A stretch of 64,000 nt of DNA from an uncultured Anaerobiospirillum sp. (GTDB taxonomy: Bacteria > Pseudomonadota > Gammaproteobacteria > Enterobacterales > Succinivibrionaceae). The stretch spans positions 83,319-147,318 of the forward strand of contig CALXNA010000001.1 in the NCBI GenBank assembly GCA_944389615.1, given 5' to 3'. Below, piece by piece: positions 26,064 to 34,436 of this stretch (positions within the stretch are counted from its first letter, which is position 1; each line of letters opens with the position of its first letter). A model generated the notes under the pieces. The model was not told where the DNA came from. It made no database searches and worked only from the letters and a program-made list of their open reading frames with translations. Both the position numbers and the translations under genes were made by a program.

Positions 26064-28439
26064 ATGTCATCTGTGCCGCATAAGCCTTCCCCCTCTCAGC
26101 ACGACGAGAGCTCGCGCAATCTGCTCAAGGAGCGGCTGCGCGGCAGCATGCTGGAAGATGAGCTGACTTTCGAGGTGGTGGAAGATGAGCCGGAGGCCAC
26201 GCCGTCCGAGCCTGCGGCTACGCCATTAGAGCCTGCGGCGACGCCATCCGACTCGGGGGCGGGCGCTGAGCTGTATGCCCCGGCCGGGGCGGCGGCGCAG
26301 GGGATGGCTGCTGCTGCGCCGCAGGGTGCGGCTGAGTCCGCTGCGGCGCCGGGTGCGAGCACGGGCTTTGATGCCAAGGCCTTCTTGAAGACGGTGCCCA
26401 ATCGGCCCGGGTGCTATCGCATGTACAACGACCGCGAGGTCGTGATTTATGTGGGCAAGGCCAAGGACTTAAAGCGGCGGCTGAGCTCCTACTTTCTCAA
26501 GCAAGATCATGAGCTCAAGACGCGGCTGTTGGTGGCGCATATTGCGCACATCGAGTTTACGGTGACATTCTCGGAGAGCGAAGCGCTCATCTTAGAGAAC
26601 GAGCTCATCAAGAAGTATCAGCCCCACTACAACATCCTGCTGCGCGACGATAAGTCGTATCCGTACCTGTACTTGTCCACCAACCACGAGTTTCCGGGCG
26701 TCTACTTCCACCGCGGTGCACGCAACAAGCCCGGTGAGTTCTATGGCCCCTTTCCCGATGCCGCCGCGGTCAAGGACAGCCTGCGCCTGTTGCAGCGCAT
26801 CTTTCCTATCCGTCAGTGCTTAGACAATGTCTTTGCTCACCGCTCACGGCCGTGCCTGATGGCCCAGATGGGCAAGTGCTTGGCGCCTTGCGTGCCGCAG
26901 CCGCCTGAGCAGGTAGCCCACTACCATGAGCAGGTGGAGCTGCTCAAACTCTTCTTACAAGGCCATAACCAAGAGCTCTTTGCCACGATGGTGGCCAAGA
27001 TGGAGGAGCATGCGGCCAAGCTCGAGTTTGAGCAAGCAGCGCAGCTGCGCGACCAAATGACCTCGCTGCGCCGGGTGCAAGAGAGCAACTCGATTGTCTC
27101 GAGCCTGACCTATCCGGTTGATGTCATCGGCTTTGCGCTGCAAGAAGGAGTCAGCTGCGTCCACGTGCTCTTTATCCGCAACGGCCGCATCTTTGGTACG
27201 CGCTCCTTTTTCCCGGGCAATAACTACGGCGCTGCCCCGCGCGAGATCTTGCTCTCCTTCTTGACGCAGTTCTACCTCAATGAGGCCCACTCCAACCTCA
27301 TCCCCGACGAAGTCGTGGTGAACTTTGACCAAGGCGCTGACAGCGCCCCGGCGGCCCGCACGGCTGAGGCGAGTACCGCGGAGTGCACTGAAGCGAGCAC
27401 CGCGGAGTGCACTGAAGCGAGCACAGAGGTGGATGCTGAGGAGAGTGCTGACACTGAGGGCAGCGCGGAGCAGGACGCGCCGGAAAATGATTGGGCGCAG
27501 CATGAGGCCGCGCAGGCGAACTCTGCAGGGAATGTCGATGATGCTGAGCGTGCCGAGGATGGTGGGCGCAGCGTGCGCCCGGAGGTCGCTCTGCTCCAGG
27601 AGACCTTGCAGCGCCAGTTTGGCAAGACGGTGCGCTTCTCGCAGGGGCGGCGCGGGGCCAAGCATAAGTTCCTGCGCCTTGCGGTGACCAATGCCCAAGT
27701 GGCCTTGCAGGCGCATTTGAGCTCGGTGGCGACAGCCCAGCAGCGCATTACGGCCTTAGAGCAACTGCTTGGGATCTCAGGCGTGATGCGCATGGAGTGC
27801 TATGACATCTCGCACACCATGGGCGAGCTGACGGTGGCATCCTGCGTGGTCTTTAACCGCGATGGGCCCGATCAAACGCGCTATCGGCGCTATAACATCG
27901 ACGGCATTACCCCGGGCGATGACTTTGCCGCGATGCATCAGGTGCTGACGCGGCGCTTTAAAGACCCGACCTCAGGCGAACTGCCCGATCTCATCTTTAT
28001 CGATGGCGGCCCAGGCCAGCTTAAGCAGGCTGAGGAGGTGCTGAGCGCAGCGTTTGCGTCCAGTGGTCTGCCGCTACCGCACATTGTGGCGGTGGCCAAG
28101 GGCGAGGGCCGTAAGGAAGGCCTTGAGACCTTGATCATGGGCTTTAGCCATGAGCGCATCAACCTCAATTTGGGCAATCCCGCCCTGCAGCTGGTGCTGC
28201 ATATCCGCGATGAGGCGCACCGCTTTGCCATTACTGGCCATCGGGCGCGCCGGGCGAAGGTACGGCGGACTTCGCGCCTTGAGAGCATTGAGGGCGTTGG
28301 GCCTAAGCGCCGTCAGGCGCTGCTCAAGCACTTAGGCGGCATGCAAGAGGTGATGCGCGCCGGTGTCGATGAGCTGCAGAAAGTCCCGGGGATCAGCGCG
28401 GCGCTCGCCGCCAAGATCTACGACGAGCTCCACGATTAG
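26064..28439 (+). CDS. uvrC: UvrABC excinuclease subunit C with two inserts
   Basis: UvrC cuts DNA on both sides of a lesion in nucleotide excision repair. The GIY-YIG domain starts near residue 105 (GCYRMYNDREVVIYVGKAKDLK), the UVR motif FEQAAQLRDQM follows, then the RNase H-like domain with CYDISHTMGE, and two C-terminal HhH motifs (IEGVGPKRRQALLKHLGG; VPGISAALAAKIYDELH). At 791 residues it exceeds E. coli UvrC (610) through an Ala/Pro/Glu-rich N-terminal extension of about 100 residues and an acidic insert near residues 425-505 between the UVR motif and the nuclease domain. The insert holds a tandem EASTAECT repeat encoded at about 27367-27424. I chose ATG 26064 because GAGG lies upstream and a -10 box overlaps the earlier ATG at 25983. 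Confidence 0.93.
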   Translation: MSSVPHKPSPSQHDESSRNLLKERLRGSMLEDELTFEVVEDEPEATPSEPAATPLEPAATPSDSGAGAELYAPAGAAAQGMAAAAPQGAAESAAAPGASTGFDAKAFLKTVPNRPGCYRMYNDREVVIYVGKAKDLKRRLSSYFLKQDHELKTRLLVAHIAHIEFTVTFSESEALILENELIKKYQPHYNILLRDDKSYPYLYLSTNHEFPGVYFHRGARNKPGEFYGPFPDAAAVKDSLRLLQRIFPIRQCLDNVFAHRSRPCLMAQMGKCLAPCVPQPPEQVAHYHEQVELLKLFLQGHNQELFATMVAKMEEHAAKLEFEQAAQLRDQMTSLRRVQESNSIVSSLTYPVDVIGFALQEGVSCVHVLFIRNGRIFGTRSFFPGNNYGAAPREILLSFLTQFYLNEAHSNLIPDEVVVNFDQGADSAPAARTAEASTAECTEASTAECTEASTEVDAEESADTEGSAEQDAPENDWAQHEAAQANSAGNVDDAERAEDGGRSVRPEVALLQETLQRQFGKTVRFSQGRRGAKHKFLRLAVTNAQVALQAHLSSVATAQQRITALEQLLGISGVMRMECYDISHTMGELTVASCVVFNRDGPDQTRYRRYNIDGITPGDDFAAMHQVLTRRFKDPTSGELPDLIFIDGGPGQLKQAEEVLSAAFASSGLPLPHIVAVAKGEGRKEGLETLIMGFSHERINLNLGNPALQLVLHIRDEAHRFAITGHRARRAKVRRTSRLESIEGVGPKRRQALLKHLGGMQEVMRAGVDELQKVPGISAALAAKIYDELHD

Positions 28440-28554
28440 CGCGGGTGCGCGGTCTGGCGCGCGTGGTGGCGTGTGGATTGGCGCATTGGTTGGCCACAGG
28501 CGGGCTGCGAGCTTGCGCGAGGCCGGGCGCGCCTGTTGACGCGCGAGCGGGCGC

Positions 28555-28740
28555 TTAATGCGAGAAGAGCGTGTGTGCACTTTCGCCTTCAAGGAGGAGC
28601 GGCCGGTTGTGCTCGTCGACTACGACCACCTTAGGTTCAATCATCGGCGCTTCCTCTAACGAGCACAGGCCGTAGGCCATGATGATGACGAGGTCGCCTA
28701 CTTGGCAGTGGCGCGCGGCATCCCCTGTGCGCACTAAGGG
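28555..28740 (-). pseudogene. panD: C-terminal remnant of aspartate decarboxylase PanD
   Basis: On the minus strand about 60 codons read GDAARHCQVGDLVIIMAYG and continue with EEAPMIEPKVVVVDEHN up to a TAA at 28555-28557. This matches the C-terminal half of PanD (family: NGAAA...GDxVII..., E-E, P-x-V-x-x-V-D). PanD makes beta-alanine for pantothenate. The N-terminal half, including the Gly-Ser self-cleavage site that forms the pyruvoyl cofactor, is missing: further upstream the frame stays open but no longer resembles PanD. It is therefore a truncated relic and should be inactive. A nearby ATG or GTG could still start a short peptide. Confidence 0.75.
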
Positions 28741-29006
28741 CCGGTCGTGCCATGGGCCAGGCGCGGTTCTGCTTGGCGCGTCTTTGGCATGGTAAGGGAT
28801 GGTAACCTGCTCTTGCGAAAATCCGCCACTAAGCGCGGATTCCCTTGCAACTCGTTGGGGGCAATGTTACATTTTTACCCAGAAGGATACGCAGCGGAGC
28901 ATGGTGTCTGCGGGCGTTGTGTCTGCGGGCAGTGACCTGCGGCGGGCCGAACCGGCGCGCAACGTCAGCGCTTTGAGAGTGAGCACTTGCCAAGGAGGAA
29001 AGCGGC

Positions 29007-29564
29007 ATGCAATGTCCAACTTATATCTCCCGTAAAAAGGATATGCTATTTCAAAACCTCAATGCGCTTAAAACCGTCGAACACGTGATCGCCGAAGTCG
29101 ACGAGGGCCTCGGCAACCAATCCCGTACCATTCGCGAGTCTTCGATGCCGGAGGTGCTGGCCACGGCCTTAGGCTTTGGCTCAGGCAGTGCCATCTCCTT
29201 TGCGGCGCTCTATCTGAGCGGCAGCGTGGTCGGTTTTAGTGCCGCCGGTGTCGCCAGCGGCTTGAGCGCCGCCGGAGCCTTAGTCGGCGGTAGTGCCACG
29301 ACTGGTATCTTTGTGTTGGCCGCGCCGATTGCGATCTTAGGCTTCTTAGGCCTGCGCTTTGCCTTAAAGCGCCGCGCCGACCGCTTAAAGCACGCCAAGA
29401 TCTTCTGCTATAAGCGCGCGTTGGCCCACTTGGCCTCGATCAAGAACGCCATGCAAATCGAAGGCGCGACCGCCAGCACCGAGCGTATCGAGTACCTCAA
29501 GGCGCTCTCCATCACCCTGCAGGCGGCCATCAAGGACTTAAAGCACGACTTGGGCTTGATCTAA
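29007..29564 (+). CDS. Small membrane protein of unknown function
   Basis: I do not recognise this 185-residue protein. An AGGAGG site eight bases upstream makes the ATG 29007 start convincing. Residues about 1-55 are polar; 55-118 are a Gly/Ala/Ser-rich hydrophobic stretch, probably two membrane helices with a small-residue hairpin; the C-terminal 65 residues are helical and basic (RFALKRRADRLKHAKIFCYK). The layout is like that of small glycine-zipper membrane proteins, but no specific family is evident. It stands alone between the panD remnant and the IS200/IS605 remnant. Confidence 0.75.
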   Translation: MQCPTYISRKKDMLFQNLNALKTVEHVIAEVDEGLGNQSRTIRESSMPEVLATALGFGSGSAISFAALYLSGSVVGFSAAGVASGLSAAGALVGGSATTGIFVLAAPIAILGFLGLRFALKRRADRLKHAKIFCYKRALAHLASIKNAMQIEGATASTERIEYLKALSITLQAAIKDLKHDLGLI

Positions 29565-29649
29565 GCGCGCTGCTCCCTGCGCACCTGCTCTCAGCGCGCC
29601 TGCGCTAAGCCTGCTTGCGTAGCTACAATGCTATACTGGCTGTGTGGCT

Positions 29650-29810
29650 ACGGTCGTTAATATCCTTCACGAAGGATATGCGGCTGTGGCAGGAGGGTGG
29701 CGGCCTGCGCCCTAGGGGTGGGAACGCTCCGAAGTTAAAGCCTGTGGAGAGCTTCAAGAGTTCGCTGAAGCAGGAATAAGCCCATCAGCTTTAGCTGATG
29801 GGTAGTTCAC
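29650..29810 (+). mobile_element. Right end of an IS200/IS605-type element, no transposase
   Basis: The segment ends in a perfect 10-bp hairpin (29781-29790 with 29793-29802) followed by TAGTTCAC at 29803-29810, the usual right end of IS200/IS605/IS1341-type elements. Just upstream is AAAGCCTGTGGAGAGC (about 29737-29752) and GCAGGAATAAGCCC (about 29769-29783), also typical. No tnpA or tnpB frame remains: the stretch from 29565 has no coding match. It is a deletion remnant. Confidence 0.75.
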
Positions 29811-29826
29811 GTCGTAGTAGTAGAGA
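29660..29826 (+). ncRNA. Orphan omega-RNA-like scaffold with adjacent guide position
   Basis: In TnpB systems the RNA made across the element right end (omega-RNA, or reRNA) carries a structured scaffold that ends at the element boundary, and the first 16 or so flanking bases act as guide. Here a 9-bp hairpin at 29660-29679, the GCCTGTGGAG...CAGGAATAAGCCC region and the terminal 10-bp hairpin fit that layout. The guide would be 29811-29826. No tnpB lies in the window, so function would need TnpB in trans. Expression is not known. Confidence 0.5.
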
Positions 29827-30238
29827 TAAAGAGCGAGCGCTCATTGTCATTGCGGCATAGGCTGTGGCAACGTTTGATGCTCCGTGCCGCGACCACGCGG
29901 GTGAAGATGATTTTGTTGATCACCGTGATGCCCGTAGGCAGGTGCTCAAAGCTATAGCTGCCGCTGTCTTCAAGCTCGCGCCACGAGGCGTCGGTGGCGG
30001 TAAACGAGAGGACGCTGATGGGTTGCCCATCGCATTCCACCAAAAGCATTAGGCGCTCGGGATGCTCCTTGAGGCGGGCGCAGAAGCTCAGATGCTCTTC
30101 GGGGGTGATGGGCTGGTCGTGAAGCATCCAGCGGCGAATCTCCGGATGGTTGCGGTGCGCCAAGACCATGAGCAGCTCGTCGCGGCTGAGCAAGGTAAAG
30201 TTGCGGGCGACGATGTGATGCGGAGTGATGTTGCTCAT
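29807..30238 (-). pseudogene. Truncated GNAT acetyltransferase (PseH-like N-terminal half)
   Basis: A 143-codon frame starting at ATG 30238 (MSNITPHHIVARNFTLLS). The first 85 or so residues resemble GNAT sugar acetyltransferases such as PseH: HRNHPEIRRWMLHDQPITPE, LVECDGQPISVLSFTATD. The acetyl-CoA loop (R/Q-x-x-G-x-G/A) is missing; the C-terminal part is unrelated and ends in four Thr. The stop codon (29807-29809) lies inside the TAGTTCAC end of the IS200/IS605 remnant, so the element insertion or later deletion removed the 3' half. It is the last gene of the adenylation/ACP/KAS III-like operon, 8 bp after the adenylation enzyme. Probably inactive. Confidence 0.7.
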
Positions 30239-30246
30239 AGCCTGCT

Positions 30247-31842
30247 CTAATGAGCCTGAGTGAGCCAAGCCTTGAGCTGCAGGCGGTCGACCTTGCCGTT
30301 TTGGTTGAGGGCAAAGCGCGGCCATACGATGAACTGGCTTGGCATCATGTAGGTGGGCAGCTTGTCCTTGAGATAGGCCTTAAGGTCAAGCTCTTGACCC
30401 TGCTTGCTGCTGTAGAACAAGGCGATGTGATGGGTAAAGACACAGGCGCAGCCGGTCACCTCAGGATGAGCCGTTACCAGCGCCTCGATCTCACCTAACT
30501 CGATGCGATGGCCTTGGAGCTTGATTTGGCTGTCCGAGCGCCCGTAGCAGACCAGCTCGCCGTGCTCGTTATAGGCGACGATATCGCCGGTGGCGTAGAT
30601 TAGGTCAAGATAGTTGTCGTGGAGCGGGTTTTGGACGAAGCGCTCGCGCGTCTTGGCTTTTTGGCCATAGTAGCCCAAGGATAAGGACGTGCCGCGCACA
30701 TAGAGCTCGCCCTTGACTCCCACCTCCTGCGGGGTAATCAGGCGATACTGGTCTGCGGTGGCAGGTTCGGCGTTGGCCTCGGGGGTAGACGAAGCAGAGC
30801 TGGCGTCATCGTGGGCGAAGACCAAGAGCTCAGTGTTGGCGCAGGCAAAGCCAATCGGGAGGATCTCGTCATCGCCGCAGGCGCGCTCCACATCAAAGTA
30901 GGCGCAGACATCGGTGATCTCGGTTGGCCCATAGAGATTGGTGTAGGTGCACTGTGGCACATGGCGGCGCCACTGGTTGAGCTGCTTGTTGGGCATCGGC
31001 TCGCCGCAGAAGAGTACCTGCTTGAGACTGGTCAGCTTGGGGCCATAGGCGGCAAGGACGTTGACGTTGGCAAAGTAGCACAGAACCGACGGTACCCAGA
31101 ATATGGTAGTGATCTGCTGGCGCACCATGTAGTCGAGTACTTTGGGCGGGAAGGTAAAGAGCGCGCTGTCGATGAGATGCAGCGTCGCGCCTGTCTTAAA
31201 GGTCGAGTAGATGTCGGTGATCGAGTTGTCAAAGTAAAAGGGCGCTTGGTTCAAGAACACAGTGTGCTGGTCGAAGCCAAAGTGCCCGCTCAGCCACTCG
31301 GTGTAGTCGATCACGCTCTTATGGCAGATGGTGACGCCCTTAGGCTCGCCCGTACTGCCGCTGGTGAAGAGCACATAGAGCAGGTCGGTATCGATGTGGC
31401 TGCGCCGCCGTGCCGCCAAGGCATCCTCATCTATAGGGAAGCTTGATATGTCTTCGATGCTTACCATGGTGGCGCCGCAGGCGGCAAGGGCGGTGCGCTG
31501 CGGGTAGTCCGCGCGCGTGATGATGACGCGCGGCTTGAAGACGGCCAAGACCTTGTTAAGGCGCTCAAGCGGGGCGGTTTCGTCGAAGATGGTGTAGAAG
31601 TTGTTGCTCTTGGTCACGCCCGCATAGCAGGCTAAGGCCTCCATGCTCTTGGGCAGTACCAGCAAGACCGGGGCGCGCTCTAAGCCTAACTTGATAAGCT
31701 GCGAGCCCAAGCGCGCGCCCAGCTCATTGAGCGTCCCAAAGGTGGTGGCGCGGGTACCATTGCGATCGACAATGGCCGTCTTATTGGGGCAGGTATGCGC
31801 GCTTGTGCGCAAGTAATCGTCGACGTTAAAGCTATAGGCCAT
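30247..31842 (-). CDS. Stand-alone acyl/amino-acyl adenylation enzyme
   Basis: A 531-residue member of the ANL (AMP-binding) superfamily, closest in style to NRPS A domains and DltA. It would activate an acid as acyl-AMP and load it on the ACP encoded 18 bp upstream. Motifs: LFTSGSTGEPKGVT (P-loop), NLYGPTEITD, YATGDIVAYNEHGELVCYGR, and the catalytic C-terminal Lys in NQNGKVDRLQL. An insert near residues 335-365 is Ala/Ser/Glu-rich. Its gene lies after ACP and a KAS III-like synthase and before a truncated acetyltransferase, so the set probably makes an acyl group for a sugar or small molecule. The substrate acid cannot be read from the sequence. Confidence 0.88.
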   Translation of the reverse strand: MAYSFNVDDYLRTSAHTCPNKTAIVDRNGTRATTFGTLNELGARLGSQLIKLGLERAPVLLVLPKSMEALACYAGVTKSNNFYTIFDETAPLERLNKVLAVFKPRVIITRADYPQRTALAACGATMVSIEDISSFPIDEDALAARRRSHIDTDLLYVLFTSGSTGEPKGVTICHKSVIDYTEWLSGHFGFDQHTVFLNQAPFYFDNSITDIYSTFKTGATLHLIDSALFTFPPKVLDYMVRQQITTIFWVPSVLCYFANVNVLAAYGPKLTSLKQVLFCGEPMPNKQLNQWRRHVPQCTYTNLYGPTEITDVCAYFDVERACGDDEILPIGFACANTELLVFAHDDASSASSTPEANAEPATADQYRLITPQEVGVKGELYVRGTSLSLGYYGQKAKTRERFVQNPLHDNYLDLIYATGDIVAYNEHGELVCYGRSDSQIKLQGHRIELGEIEALVTAHPEVTGCACVFTHHIALFYSSKQGQELDLKAYLKDKLPTYMMPSQFIVWPRFALNQNGKVDRLQLKAWLTQAH

Positions 31843-31860
31843 GGTCAGCCGTCCTTGGGC

Positions 31861-32091
31861 TTAGTTCGCAGGTTGCAACAACTTAGCAATGCTCGCGCAG
31901 CTCGATAAGCTCTCCGGCGAGAGCAAGGAGCCATTGATGTTTTGCCCAAAGCGCTCTTCGATCATGATGATTAGGTTGAAGATTTCAATGCTGGAGAGCA
32001 GATCGTCGGTGACGAGGTTTTGAGTCTCAAGCGTAATATCGGTATGGCCCATCTCGTGGATCAGGGCTAACACGTCAGAAGCAGTTACCAT
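31861..32091 (-). CDS. Acyl carrier protein
   Basis: A 76-residue acidic ACP. The phosphopantetheine Ser lies in DDLLSSIEIFNLI (usual motif D-S-L/I/V), flanked by the expected three helices. It is distinct from the housekeeping AcpP by sequence and setting. The gene begins three bases after the KAS III-like stop, and the adenylation enzyme starts 18 bp after its own stop, so it very likely accepts the acyl group from that enzyme. Confidence 0.9.
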   Translation of the reverse strand: MVTASDVLALIHEMGHTDITLETQNLVTDDLLSSIEIFNLIIMIEERFGQNINGSLLSPESLSSCASIAKLLQPAN

Positions 32092-32094
32092 GGT

Positions 32095-33204
32095 TCAATC
32101 CTTCTTGGATGCGCCCGCAGCTTGGGGCGCGCATTGCTGATAGAGTAGGTCGGTGAAGACCAAATCGGTGGTGCGTACGGGGCAAATCATGTCGGCATCA
32201 AGCTGCATATCGGTGAAGCCCCACGCAAGGCCTGCCCCCATGCTGGCATTGAAGATGTGAAGTGGCCGGTCGTTGTGGGCTAAGCGGTGGCACAGGGTGA
32301 TGAGCGGCGAGGCGCCGTTGGTGTTGCCGTATTCCTCGTATGAGGTGAGCACCTTCTCGTGCGGCAGGTGCAGCGCCATACTGAGCAGATCGACGATTTG
32401 CTTGTTGCCTTGGTGGAAGGCGTAGTAGTCGTAGTCCAAGATGCGCTCGCCCCAGAGCTCCTTGATCTGGTCGCTCATGTTCTTGCTGGCAAAGAACGTG
32501 ATATAAAAGCCATTCATGTACAAGTAGCTGTAGCCTAACTGCGTAGCGCCATGCTCGCTGCCATCGGGCACGACATAGTGCTCGTAGTGGCGCCATGCGT
32601 TGCGAGTGCTGCTGGTGCTGTTAAACAGATACTTGAAGCCCGAGCCATCGGCAAAGAGATAGAGATCAAGCGGCTGCGCCGCTGCCCGCTCCAGCAGGAC
32701 TACCGCGGCGCCATCGCCGAAGGTGAAGCGATCGGCCTTGAGCAAGGCCTCACGGTTGGGGTACATGCCCCAGACCGTGTCACCGAGCACGATCGCCGCG
32801 CGCTTAAACTGCGGCTGCTGTAGATAGGTGCAGGCGCTGCTGAGCACATAGGGCAGCGAGGCGCAGCACAGGATTTGGTCGAAGATGAGGCAGTCCGGGC
32901 GCAGCGGTAGGTAGTGCTGCAGCAGAAAGGAGTTGCCAACATTGAAGTCTGGAAACTGAGTGTTGCAGATGACTACGTCAAGGTCGGCCGCTTGCCACCC
33001 GGCGTGCGCTAAGGCCTCTTGCAGGGCGACGTAGCCTAGTTCCAGTGAGGTCTGCTCGGTCAGTGAGATATGGCGCTGCTTGATGCCCATTTGCTTGACG
33101 AAGCGCATGTTGGTGCGGATCGAGGTATCGATTGCTTGGACATGGCGGGGCACTGCCGCCGCAATGGCGCGGAGCGCGATGTTGTCAAAAGAGAGCTTGG
33201 GCAT
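32095..33204 (-). CDS. Beta-ketoacyl-ACP synthase III-like protein
   Basis: A 369-residue thiolase-fold protein. A catalytic triad is visible: Cys in DQILCCASLPYVLSSA, His in FHQGNKQIVDLL and Asn in YGNTNGASPLITL. It differs from FabH in several stretches and resembles the KAS III-like proteins in secondary-metabolite and surface-sugar clusters, which condense a short acyl chain with an ACP-bound extender or transfer acyl groups. It is the first intact gene of the small operon, followed by ACP after three bases. Upstream are acetyltransferase fragments. Confidence 0.85.
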   Translation of the reverse strand: MPKLSFDNIALRAIAAAVPRHVQAIDTSIRTNMRFVKQMGIKQRHISLTEQTSLELGYVALQEALAHAGWQAADLDVVICNTQFPDFNVGNSFLLQHYLPLRPDCLIFDQILCCASLPYVLSSACTYLQQPQFKRAAIVLGDTVWGMYPNREALLKADRFTFGDGAAVVLLERAAAQPLDLYLFADGSGFKYLFNSTSSTRNAWRHYEHYVVPDGSEHGATQLGYSYLYMNGFYITFFASKNMSDQIKELWGERILDYDYYAFHQGNKQIVDLLSMALHLPHEKVLTSYEEYGNTNGASPLITLCHRLAHNDRPLHIFNASMGAGLAWGFTDMQLDADMICPVRTTDLVFTDLLYQQCAPQAAGASKKD

Positions 33205-33288
33205 AGCGCATCACCAGTTTTGCTCAGCGTCCTGAGCCCGCTGCCAAAGGCCGCAACCAAAGTTCGCTGAACAAGTTTGCTGCTGGGG

Positions 33289-33474
33289 CTAACGTTGGCA
33301 GCACTTAGGCGGTACTAAGTACTTGTCCTTGTCGGCAGCGGTGATAGGCCGCTTGACGCGGCACGGGTTGCCGAGGGCTAGGACGTCGTCGGGGATGTCG
33401 CGACTGACCACGGAGCCTGCCCCAATCACAACGCGTGAGCCGATGGTCACGTGCCAATATAGTGAAGGGAGCAA
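33289..33474 (-). pseudogene. C-terminal fragment of a hexapeptide acetyltransferase (copy A)
   Basis: This 61-codon frame encodes [20 protein letters not shown] and [18 protein letters not shown], the last hexapeptide repeats and tail of a maltose/galactoside O-acetyltransferase-type protein. The N-terminal two thirds are absent. Directly upstream (on the minus strand) lies an AT-rich segment that matches the one upstream of the fuller copy B. Copy A therefore looks like promoter region joined to gene end by an internal deletion. Not expected to be active. Confidence 0.75.
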
Positions 33475-33590
33475 ATTATTGCAATAATATCTGTTTTAGT
33501 CTGAGAATATCTATGGGTAGGGTGGCAACTTTACTGACTTTAGTAAATAGCGATGTTTATTATACTTTTCTGTGGAACTGTCGCTGTAGC
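33454..33590. repeat. AT-rich repeat, copy A
   Basis: This AT-rich segment matches 34437-34555: both run ATATAGTGA, a TTATTGCAATAAT core, TGTTTTAGT-TG, AATAT, and an ACTTTACTGA stretch followed by a run rich in TTATTAT. It is far more AT-rich than its surroundings and forms the upstream part of a duplicated acetyltransferase locus. Confidence 0.7.
33475..33488. promoter_or_regulatory. 14-bp palindrome, possible operator (copy A)
   Basis: ATTATTGCAATAAT is a perfect palindrome inside the AT-rich repeat. The same core is kept in copy B at 34459-34474, although flanking bases differ. Conservation of a symmetric site suggests a transcription factor site, unproven. Confidence 0.4.
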
Positions 33591-33789
33591 TTGCCTGCTA
33601 AAGAAAGTTTGGGCGGGCTGAGTTGACTGCGTGAGGGTGACCGGCGCTGGGTTAGCAGGTCGAGAGTTCTGGGGCAAGGCGGCGCCTACCGCGCAGATAA
33701 CGCGCAGTAGGGCGGTGAGGGCGGTGGCGCGGCGAGTGTGGTGGAGGGCTTGGGCGGTGGCGCGACGGAGCGCAGATGGCTTGGGAGCT
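33591..33789. other. Spacer between the two acetyltransferase copies
   Basis: GC-rich DNA rich in GCGG and GTGG runs, unlike the AT-rich repeats on either side. I see no gene, and no transposon end. Confidence 0.3.
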
Positions 33790-34388
33790 GCGCTTAGCAG
33801 GCCGATGGCGCCATCAAGTACTTGTCATTGTCGGCAGCGGTGATTGGCCGCTTAACGCGGCACGGGTTGCCGAGGGGACGTCGTCGTGAATGTCGCGGCT
33901 GACCACGGAGCCTGCGCCAATCACGACGCGCGAGCCGATGGTCACACCGGGCAGGGTGCAGCTGTTGGCGCCGATGAAGACGTCGTCACAAATGGTGATG
34001 GAGCGGCAAGGTCAAGCTCCTGCCTTCGCCGCTCAGCATAGAGCGGGTGTGTGGCACAGGTGATGGTGACACTGGGGACGATATAGACATGGTCGCCGAT
34101 GCGGACTTTGGCGGTAGCGAGTAGGCAGAGGTTGTGGTTGGCAAAGAAGGAGTTGCCCAGCTCGACGTTATAGCCGCACAGACACTGAAAGGGTGGAGTA
34201 ATGCAGATGTTAAGCCCCATCTTGCCAATGATTTGCTTTCTGAGCTCTCTTAAGCGGCGCAGGTCGGAGGGCATGGTGTGGTTGTACTCAAAGCACAGAT
34301 CCCTGCTGCGGCTGTACTCGGCTTGCAGCTCAAAGTCAGAGCTATCGTACAAGTAACCAGCATCACGTAACTCACGTGCTGTGCTCAT
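33790..34388 (-). pseudogene. Frameshifted hexapeptide O-acetyltransferase (copy B)
   Basis: ATG 34388 starts a protein like maltose/galactoside O-acetyltransferases (MSTARELRDAGYLYDSSDF; PPFQCLCGYNVELGNSFFAN; TCATHPLYAERR), enzymes that acetylate sugars with acetyl-CoA. Near 34010 the frame breaks: the expected next repeats (ITICDDVFIGANSCTLPGVT) continue in another frame. A second break near 33875 follows from a 4-base deletion relative to copy A (GAGGGCTAGGACG versus GAGGGGACG). The 148-codon open frame is therefore only the front part. It would have belonged with the acyl-tailoring genes downstream. Confidence 0.8.
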
Positions 34389-34436
34389 CTCCCTTCTCCT
34401 TGTGTCGAGCCATCGAGGCGGCAGCCTATGTTTGGC

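Noticed and set aside
28332..28592. 86-codon minus-strand frame after uvrC
   Set aside because: It is in a different frame from the panD remnant, has no family match and overlaps the uvrC end.
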